Shown piece after piece: positions 7,748 to 15,788 of a DNA stretch of 15,788 nt. The first letter of the stretch is position 1; each line of letters starts with the position of its first letter. The notes beneath the pieces are model-generated. The model was given only the letters and a program-made list of their open reading frames with translations, was not told the DNA's origin and ran no database searches. The stretch lies in contig FLMG01001010.1 of the NCBI GenBank assembly GCA_900088475.1, positions 238,171-253,958 on the forward strand. Direction: 5' to 3'. Source of the DNA: Hyphochytrium catenoides (Eukaryota; Sar; Hyphochytriomycetes; Hyphochytriales; Hyphochytriaceae). The position numbers and the translations under genes are program-made.

Positions 7748-10700
7748 ATGTCTGCCGTGCTGGACTACCTGTCATCTCCGCTTAGGAACCTTATAACGCA
7801 GACACTCCAGTCTATCCTAAGCAAGTACATTGAGAACATCAAGTTGGACAGTCTAGGGGTCTTTGGGGAGCTGGTGCTCAACAACCTTGAGCTGAAACGT
7901 GATGTCCTTCGCAGTTCATTACAGATTCCCTCAGGTCGCTTACTCCAGCTCTCTCTAAGTAGCCACTGTGTCTCTGAAAAGAGTGTTGCATTTGCTGCCT
8001 TTCCAACGTATAATTCTTGTCGTCTGTCATTGTGCTTGTATTTCAGTCTGAATCAATGCACTCGACGGAGTGTTTGTTTTGCCTGACACGAGCGTGTGTC
8101 ATCTGCAGCTTTTGATATTACTAGGGGATTCCTGCGCGAGCTAAAAATTCTGATTCCATGGAGGCAGATACTGACTCAGTCAATAGAAGTGAGTTCTACC
8201 GTTGAGCAGTCTACGAAATTCAATAGACTTAAGATCAAATGGTGACGTTATAGGTCAAACTCTCAACGATTGAGGTCATTCTTACAGCCAGAGGAACGGA
8301 GGGACTTGAGGTAATGCCCCTTGATGGCCAAGAAGCTTTTGATGAATTTGCACTAGCCTTGCTCTAATAATGTTAATCTCCTCATCTCAGGACTTAGAAG
8401 TAGTTGCGGCACAAGACAACACAGTGGAGGCTAAGAGCGATGCTCCAACTAACAAAGAGAAGCGGCCCTCGAAGGGAGAAGTGCCAGGATCTGCTCAAGG
8501 TGGAAAGGGATGGGGTCAGTCTCTGCTTAATAAGCTTGCAGGTGTGCCGGGAATCTTGTTAATGAGATTAGTGCTCCTCGGTCAAGCTGACGTGACTGTT
8601 TGTTTCAATCAAAAAGCTCATGTCACCATTTCAGTGACAAACCTTGTCTTTAAGTACGAACAGGAGGATATCGTGCTCTCTCTGGCGTTGGGAAGTCTGA
8701 ATATATTCACCGCAAATCCGGACGCTAACTGGCAAAGAACAGCGACCGCGGCAGAATCTACTAACTCAAAGCTAGATCCTAGATTTTACAATTTTAACTG
8801 TCGTCGTACTATCTTCAAGGTGGCGGAGCTGAAGGACCTCTCTATCTTTTTAGACAGAGCTGCGGTGCGAGAGACGAAGGTCAGGAGAGGTTCCTTTGGT
8901 GACTTGAAAAGTTCTCTTAGGCTTAGCTACGCTTACCCTCTCTACTTTCCTTGAACTGCCTGTAGGACGGATCAGTCAGGGTTGCTCAGATCAATGAGGC
9001 GCCTCTACTCAGCCGAACTGCTATAAACTGTCGAGCGATGTTATTGCTCGAAAGAGAGGAGGAGGAAGAGTTTCCAAACTCGTACCAGAGGTCAAAGACC
9101 GATGCACAAGGAAACCCAGAGGACCGGCCCACTTTTAAAGAGAAGTCGCCTATAGGAGAAGTAGAGGAGACGATAGCTCTGGGTCCCGATTTGGTTTTGG
9201 ATCCATTTTATGACGGTTCCCGTAAGAAAGACTGATGTTGCCCTTGCCCAAGTACTCCAATCTACTCCCGGCTCTCTAGACCTAACCCTCTCTCCCCTTC
9301 ACATGACTCTGAATCCTAGCTGGTCGTCCTCCTTGCTTACCTAGCTACGCTGTGCCTGGTCTTGGTCCTGATCCGTTCTTCTAAACCTCCTTAACCTTCA
9401 AAATCAGAGAGTAATGCAGGGGGGTCTCTACAAGTGGAGGAGATTCGAGCAGTTGTTGACATTAACGTCGAAAATCTGGCATTCTCCATCAGCGATCGGC
9501 AGATTGGTAAGAAGTTACCAACAGTAAGGCGCTCTGGGCCTTCATTGAAGCTTCTGAGCCCTTCTGTAGTAATGCTCCACAGATTTGCTCTGTTAGAAAG
9601 GCAAATGGCCTTAGAGATGAAAGAGGAAAGGAGAAGAAGGTCCAAAAGCTCACAGTTTGCTAGTTTTGACGCTCAAAGCGGAAAATTGAAAGAACCAACA
9701 AAACCTTCAGGTACTTTAATCGAACGCTAGTAGCCCTTTACATCTCTTCGCTTCTTCCTGGTATGTTAACTCTGCCACTTATAACTGTCCCTATTCGAGC
9801 CGTCTTCCCGCAAATCCTCTTTGGCGTTTAGGAGCCTATTGGACTGGTCACCAGGTGCTCATCGGTCCTTCTTTAGATGCTCCGAGCGAGAGAATGACGA
9901 CAAAAATATCCAGTGGTGATAGAGATGTGGATGTGCTGGGTTCTGAGCCAGATTCATCCGCCACTTCTCAATCCTCTATATCCAACAATGACTCTTCTTG
10001 GACGGGATGGGCGATGGGCCTCGTGTCTGGTGGCACTGGTACTGAGGATGAACTGGTCAAGGTACAATTAATTGTTCCTCGATGTGGCTCCCTGCTGCCG
10101 AGCGGCTGCTCACAAGTTTATAGGAACTATTCGAAGAGAGTGAAGCAGCGCTTGCAGCAAGGGAGAGGGAAAGAACGTTACTAGAAGAGGCCAGACAGGC
10201 AAGTGACGTCACTTGAAAAACAAGCGATTGGCTGAACTGCGTGCGTGGCCGGACTCGATATCTCACTTCATACATCGACCTAACCCGCTCTATGTCTTGC
10301 TCGTTCCACTCTCAGAATTACCGGTCAGGTTTCGTGGTAATGGCCGAGGTCAAGAAAGTAACAGTCACTCTTAGAAAGCATACAGAAGGCTTGACAAGCA
10401 CGGCTGTCGAACCGGAGATCAACAATGGGGGCGAAGAGGAAGAGCTGGTCTTTGAGCTCGTCCCGGTTGCTAGTCTTGGTCTAGTTAGGGTTCCGGTTAT
10501 CAAGCATAAGTCCTCGTAAGTGTTAAGCAGGGGAGAGGAGTGTCGTCCTTCTCATACGACAGATCGTTCAGCTCCGGTCATGAAATTTCTTAGCTGTCGT
10601 CCTCAGATGCCTGGAAGCCGCCAAATTATTGGGTTTGAACCGACTGCTTAACTTGTGAAGATGGTTTGTTGAATCTAACACAATTATTGTTAGTGCAAGA

Positions 10701-13700
10701 AAGGTCGATACTTTTAAGGTACTGGCAGCACTGGAAGTTGGCCGGATTCTAGCTCAGGTGAATAATTGTATAATGCGTGGGCTGCACTTCTGTAAAGTGT
10801 ACCTGAACCTACCCGACTATCTCTGTAGCTAGAAGGCCTGTCTCATCTTGATATGATTCGTCGCGACATCAAGCTTGACATAGAAAGGATTCAGTTTCGG
10901 GAAACGCTTCCTGAAGCGTCAAACTTGAAAGGTAGTAGTGAGTCTTACCGCCTTCTGATCATTGCATTGTGCTTATCAGCTCTCTCATAATTATTCCTCA
11001 GTGGTTGACTGGGGTCGAACCATGGAAGAAGCAGAACGACGGCGCATTGCCCATCCCTACGACAATTGCTCCCTCTTTGTTGAGGAAAGTAGAGGGAGAA
11101 AGGCATTCTTAGGAGGGCAGGGTCATCGTACTAGTAGATTGAAGCAAGCAGAAGCTTCTTCTGCGACGTGGTAGGTTTAGTCAGAACTCGTTGGATAACG
11201 AAAGGAACTTTGTTTAAAACGGTGTTTCTAGGGTAATCTACCCCACCCTTGAAGGAGGCACATCGCGTCGGTCAACAGTGCCCGGCGATCAGACAACAGT
11301 GTTGTGGGAGTGGTGCGAGAAGGAAGCTAAACGTATTTGCACTATACATAGAAAAGAGCGGATTAGGCAGAACCACCATCCGGCAGAATACTTTTCATTG
11401 TTGGTTACTGAACTCCAGCAGTCCCTATCATTCTTTAGCGTGGACCCTGGGACACTTGATGTTACAAAGGAAGTGTGGGTACGTTAGGTCAATTTGTCGT
11501 GAGCTAGCTTACCTAGTGTTCCTGCCTACATCACTCCTGCATCAAAGTTACTCCGGCTCCTCGTGGCTGCTGCCAAGTACCTTTCCCAGTGTAATATTTC
11601 ATCCCTGTTATATGCAGAGTATTCTCTCCAGATGCTTTGATGCCAAAGACTGCGAAACCATTAGTGCGCAAAAGGAGCTTCAATTCGTAACTCTGCTATT
11701 TACACTTCTGTCTAGACTAAAAGCAGAAGAAACAGGTACGCAGTCCTTACTCTTTCGCCTCTATGGCGGCATTTGAGCCGGTCATTCCCTGTTGAGTAGA
11801 TTTAGACTGTAGTCAGTAGAAGAGATGCATTACTAAATGCAGAAGGCAGTTGAAATGAACTGAGAGTAGAGGGATGTCGGGATTGTGGTCTTCTTGGAAT
11901 ATAGCGTTGCTACGGGACATGCGCTATGGTGATACCACAGCGATGGCTGACAATTGACCAACGATCTTGATGACGGACAGGAGGAAGGACTGAAAACGCT
12001 TTAAGGGCGAGAATCATTTTGGAGGTGGCTCCATCGACAAGCTCTACAGGAGATCACCCATCGCCAGGGGCCAGGAACCTTGTACTTAACATAGCATCTT
12101 CCCGGTGTCATGTTCGCTATCCGCCCGCATTAACTCTGACAGTATCCGAAATTCTGGGACGCCTCCCCTCGTCCATTTCAACTGAGCCTAGGAGGAAACG
12201 GTCAGTGCGAAGCCAGTCATCCCTGGATGGCCGCATGGTTGCCTCCAGTGATCAAGGTATCATGATATTAGTACAGCAGGCAATCCTGAGACGCCCCAGA
12301 TTGCTTCTTCCCAGAGTCCTTGCAGGATCCACTCCTTCTTTAACCGCTTAACCTCGTAAGTGTTTCGTGAGTTAGTTTACTGTCACCTTACCATCCCAAT
12401 GGGTAATTTGCAGAGCAATCCACCGAACCGGAAGCAAGTGGTGATCCCGATATTGACCAGCAGATAGTCCATTTGAAGTTTTCGGTTGCACTCGAGGGTC
12501 TGTCGCTAACGATCCCGCCCATGCAGGGCGATTTGAAGAAGTCCCCCAGGTAAAATTCTCGAAGATGACGGAGAGCATCTCTAACCTTCTATGTCCCACT
12601 CCGAACATAAAAACCTATCGACGAGCTAGATCATTGTCTCACTTCGTTACCTCGTCTGCTCTGCCTGCAATAGCAGTCATCCCGAACTTGGTTTGGACTG
12701 TCATACGAACGAATGGCTCCATTTTAGCGTTTCCCAAGTGGTAGCTGTCTCTTCGATTGCTATGGAGGTAATTTGCCTCAGAGAAATCGGTGTCGACGCC
12801 ACATATAGTGCAGCCCAGGGACTAACGTATCTCCCAGGAGAGAAAGATGAAGCTACCTGATTTATCTTTTGAGCTGCAACAGCTGGTTGTGGAGCTCAGC
12901 CCAGAGTCGGAACCTGACCAGACTTTCTCCCCTCTAGAGAGACTCCGCACTTCTCTTATGAAGATTGAGAAGTTACACCTTGGGTGGGGGGCAAGGCAAA
13001 ATATTGCTGAAGGCGCCATGGGGGAGTTTAGTCCTCTGTGGCATAATACTTTGGCTCATATTGGGCAAGAGGTGAAGGTACCTCAATGTTCGCTTGTGGC
13101 TGGAATTGCGTGATGCCCTTACAAGGTGCCTCTTGTCTTGAAACCTTCCGAGATAGGGGTTACCCACCAGTGCCAAGCCTGAGGCGGAGGGCGTACAAGT
13201 CTGTCTCGCTGTAAATAGCCTAGAGATAGCTCTGAACGCCGAAACGCTTCTCACTCTCAAGCTGAGAATCACCCATATCTTCGAGGAGATAACAAAATTG
13301 AAGGAGAGGGCTCTTTCACCATCCAGTAGCTCCATCGGGGTTTCGAAGCCCCTTCGCCCCGTAAAGGGTCAAGCACTTAGCCCGTTACTGGATGCACTCC
13401 TGGTGGGCAAAGTAGACGGCCTGACCCTGGCACTATCTGTCAGGGCCGACCCCAGAAAGGTAATTGTCCGATCCGACGATTGACGATAGCGACGTCTTGT
13501 GCGTGACTGAAACCCTTCAAGCCGTCGTAGGGATTCTGCCCGGAAAGTAGTGGGAAGTTTCTGTAGGGCACGACGGAAGACGTATTGCGCTTAAAGGAAA
13601 GGGAGGCAATATCCATTATGTCCCTTACGTTTTGTTCTTCGATTTTTAGGGAAATTCGCCCACTTTGCCTCAGCTTGGCTGTCAGGCAGAGATAACGGAA

Positions 13701-15788
13701 TTATCCATTCTTAGAAGAAGAAAGGCAAGGTGGGTGTCGGGCACGTTGCAGGCGCAAAGTATCAATTTGACATAAGGGCTCACCGAACACCACCCAGACT
13801 GCGACAGGATGCTGGAAATTTTATCCAGTTCTGGAATGATGGACCTATCCTTTACCGAGTCAAGGATAGAGTGGATCAAGGTCCAAACAAGGGAAACACG
13901 TCATTTCTCGTTATCCGGGTTGTGTCCAATATCATACCTCCAGCCCTTGCATCCGTAATGGCAAGGTATGGCCACCGCGTTTTAGCACTATCAAGACCTG
14001 GAGTTGGCGGCCTCTATCTCACCGAGTCTCTCTGGATTTGCGGTATTTGGACCCATAGAGTCCGCCTTACGTGACTTGTTCCCATGCTCATGTCACAGAC
14101 TACCTGTCAATGGTCTCAGACCTCGGAAACAGGGCCGCGAGAAGGTTGCACTGGCCGTAATTGCAAGACTTGTATCGCTTCAAGTTCTTGCTGATTACTT
14201 CTTGAATGCAGCAAGAAGGATCCAGAGCCGGATCAGATCTCTGGTTAGTGGCTTTCTGGGTATCCTTTAACCTGTCAGTTGCGTGAATTCATGGTGGATT
14301 CTATGGCGCTGTGAACGCCTGTCATTCCCGTTCAAGATTTCTTTCCTCCTGACCGCCTATTTGTCAGTATTTATTATCCTTCTTGTTCCCCTGCTCCGTG
14401 CACAGCTCAGGAGTGAACACATATTTGAAACTCCAATCTCCCCATTTTCCAGAAAGTTTGCGGCTTCTAACTGCACGCCCTAAACAGGTACCGGAAAGGG
14501 CACAATTTTATAGAGCCGGACAAGACATTGCAAGAAATATGGACCGACCATCGCCTGCTATTCCATCAAATTTTGATGGATGCGGTAGGAAGGAGAGCCT
14601 AAACCCCTTTGACATCAACGTACGATTGGATGTCCAAATAGGACGTATAGACACGTACCTCCCGTCTCGTATAGTACTCTGCCTTCCTAAGATAACCATC
14701 ACTCCGGCGGTAGGTAAGTGGTGTGTAAGTGCTAGACAAGAAATAACGGCATCCGAAGGTGCAACTTTTCCGTAGGGAATGTTACTAATGTCTAAATATC
14801 ACTTGGTACAGCTGACAAAGATCTGGACTGCCATCTCCTGTCGATCGCTGCGGAGCTGGATGGTATAGCAGTTGGAATGTTCTATCCCGCTGACAGGAAG
14901 CCTGGCATCAGCATTGGTATGGAGAGTATAAGCACTAATGACTGACGGTTACTCGTTGTTTCTCACTATCAGGAGCTCTTTTTGAACTATCAGCGTATTC
15001 ACGGTCTAATGACTGAACCTTTAGTTGTTATACATACGATAAACCTGATAGCATCTCAATTTGATCTTCCTAACACTCCCGTTACTCGACTAGGCACTAG
15101 ACTTTTACCGGATGACTGGATTATTTCTCCCTTTTCAGTATCATGCACTGTGAGGATGATGGAACCCGTCGCAGAGAAGCCTCTGGAACTACGTTCATCA
15201 TTCTTAGTAACAGATTGGATTGTAAAGCTCTCAAGACCTAAGGTGAGACTATCTGTGTTCCTCCCTCTACCTATCTTTCCAAGCATTCTCTACAAGGCTA
15301 TGCTCACCTTCCCGTACTTGCCCAGCTTATTTTTCTGACGGGCTGCCTTCGAGGATTACGATCTGGACCTGCGGCATCCTCAAGTAAGATGGACGGTTTG
15401 GGGGCCGTTTGACTGTTTAAATCGTGTGCCATCTTCCCAATTTGCTAGTTAGAACTCACTTCCTGCAAAATACTCAGCAGAGGATCGAGAAGCATTTGAT
15501 ACATCGGGCAAGGTTGACAATTGGGTCTCTTGGCTGGTAGATGCCAAGCTCCGGCTTGGAACTATTAACTTAAGCATGTGGGTCTTAGCTACTGAATGTC
15601 TCAGTCCGTAAGATGGCAAGGGTTGTGAAACCTTCTCCACAGTCTTTGCCTTGTGTATGCCTTTCTTTTGCCATAAAGGTCACTGACGCTTCATAATGAA
15701 CAATTTAGCTTGCTCCCTCAGGGGCCGAGTCCTGCCAGCAGTAGAAGTAAAGAGCTTAAGGCTGAAGTATCTTCAGTTTCAATCGGCT
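7748..15788 (+). CDS. VPS13-family lipid-transfer protein, VPS13B/COH1-like, 5' part
   Basis: VPS13 proteins are very long rods with a hydrophobic groove that move lipids in bulk between membranes at contact sites; VPS13B acts at the Golgi in animals. The start (CACCATGTC) opens a chorein domain: SKYIENIKLDSLGVFGELVL, then NNLELKRDVL, then FDITRGFLRELKILIPW (residues 64-80, with the family's IPW), then VKLSTIEVILTA. Exon 4 carries VTISVTNLVFKYEQEDIVLS, matching the VPS13B-type INNLILKYVEDDIVLS. Exon 5 has INEAPLLSRTAINCRAML. Exon 7 has SSWTGWAMGLVS, like the Trp-rich stretch of VPS13B. Later exons show the repeating beta-strand pattern of the groove. About 1,590 codons in some 28 exons are visible; human VPS13B has about 4,000 residues, so the gene is cut by the window edge. 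Family assignment is firm; the B subtype is by eye only. Confidence 0.92.
8542..8616 (+). other. Possible in-frame 75-nt intron inside exon 4 of the VPS13-like gene
   Basis: The stretch starts GTGTGC after GCAG and ends CAAAAAG. It has a CTGAC branch-like site and a TGTTTGTTTC tract. Its length is a multiple of three and it contains no stop, so both spliced and retained forms keep the frame. Removing it joins SLLNKLA to HVTISVTNLVFKY, which is closer to the spacing in VPS13B than the version with 25 extra residues. Confidence 0.45.
10200..10215. repeat. Perfect 16-bp palindrome with TGACGTCA core at an intron donor
   Basis: CAAGTGACGTCACTTG equals its own reverse complement. The centre is the full cAMP-response/ATF-type bZIP site. 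It overlaps the GC donor (10199) and the alternative GT donor (10203) of intron 8, so in RNA it could fold over the splice site. Confidence 0.9.
11981..15788 (+). other. Exon map of the VPS13-like gene, exons 15-28
   Basis: Exons: 15, 11981-12256; 16, 12414-12549; 17, 12674-12767; 18, 12838-13077 (or ending 13071); 19, 13157-13459; 20, 13650-13729; 21, 13808-13880; 22, 13986-14243; 23, 14488-14713; 24, 14812-14916; 25, 15094-15242; 26, 15326-15383 (or from 15284); 27, 15478-15607; 28, 15709 to the edge. Phases agree for this set. The less certain junctions are 21/22 (GTCCAA donor), 22/23 (long intron, 244 bases, whose 3' part also reads as coding) and 25/26/27, where a second set of sites (GAG acceptor at 15350, exon 27 from 15453) is also phase-consistent. 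Confidence 0.6.

Larger units (their letters stand above)
7748..11735 (+). other. Exon map of the VPS13-like gene, exons 1-14
   Basis: Exons: 1, 7748-7934; 2, 8109-8188; 3, 8254-8310; 4, 8391-8879 (with a possible 75-nt in-frame intron, 8542-8616); 5, 8966-9221; 6, 9420-9710; 7, 9832-10061; 8, 10124-10198; 9, 10316-10515; 10, 10694-10757; 11, 10829-10931; 12, 11002-11167; 13, 11232-11478; 14, 11618-11735. All phases agree. Introns run from 62 to 198 bases. Intron 8 can be read two ways: a GC-AG intron (10199-10315) or a GT-AG intron (10203-10328). Both keep the frame. The exon 4 donor (GTCAGG) and exon 12 donor (GTGGTA) are weak and were chosen by phase. Confidence 0.75.

Noticed and set aside
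13730-14074. Long plus-strand frame (KYQFDIRAHRTPP onward) first taken as a VPS13-like exon.
   Set aside because: It cannot be joined in phase to the exons on both sides. The shifted frame (ILSSSGMMDLSFTESRIEW) with acceptor at 13807 fits exon 20 and the strand pattern better.
14973-15093. Open frame ELFLNYQRIHGLMTEPLVV leading into exon 25, first taken as coding.
   Set aside because: It is out of phase with exon 24. Reading 14917-15093 as one intron with a CCTAAC branch site and CGACTAG acceptor restores the phase.

Overview
The window is nuclear DNA of an intron-rich unicellular eukaryote. Every convincing gene is split by short GT-AG introns, mostly 62 to 250 bases, often with a CTAAC- or CTGAC-like branch site 15 to 25 bases before the acceptor. 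TGA and TAG act as normal stops. The mitochondrial carrier resembles, from memory, a type found in stramenopile algae and oomycetes, so a stramenopile or related SAR protist is the best guess. The lineage is inference; the sequence holds no rRNA or organelle marker.

Left part, minus strand: two housekeeping genes lie head to tail. The prefoldin subunit 3 gene (548-2202, six exons, 190 aa) assembles completely and stays in phase at every junction. Upstream of it, a mitochondrial carrier-family gene (3320-4389, three exons, 312 aa) also assembles completely. Between them is a perfect 77-bp tandem duplication (2987-3142). It lies in the carrier's 3' flank and doubles a minus-strand AATAAA signal.

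Middle, about 4390-7747: mostly non-coding. One probable small plus-strand gene (about 5399-5803) would encode a short single-pass membrane protein that I do not recognise. The following 1.9 kb has a TATA-like site and several short coding-looking fragments on both strands, but no gene model I can defend.

Right part, plus strand, 7748 to the window end: the first roughly 1,590 codons of a giant VPS13-family gene in about 28 exons. It starts with a chorein domain and most resembles VPS13B/COH1 by eye. It continues past the right edge. A few junctions are ambiguous and are marked as such.

Functionally the genes are unrelated: cytosolic chaperone delivery, mitochondrial transport, and lipid transfer at membrane contact sites. 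No mobile element, CRISPR array, tRNA or rRNA gene was seen.
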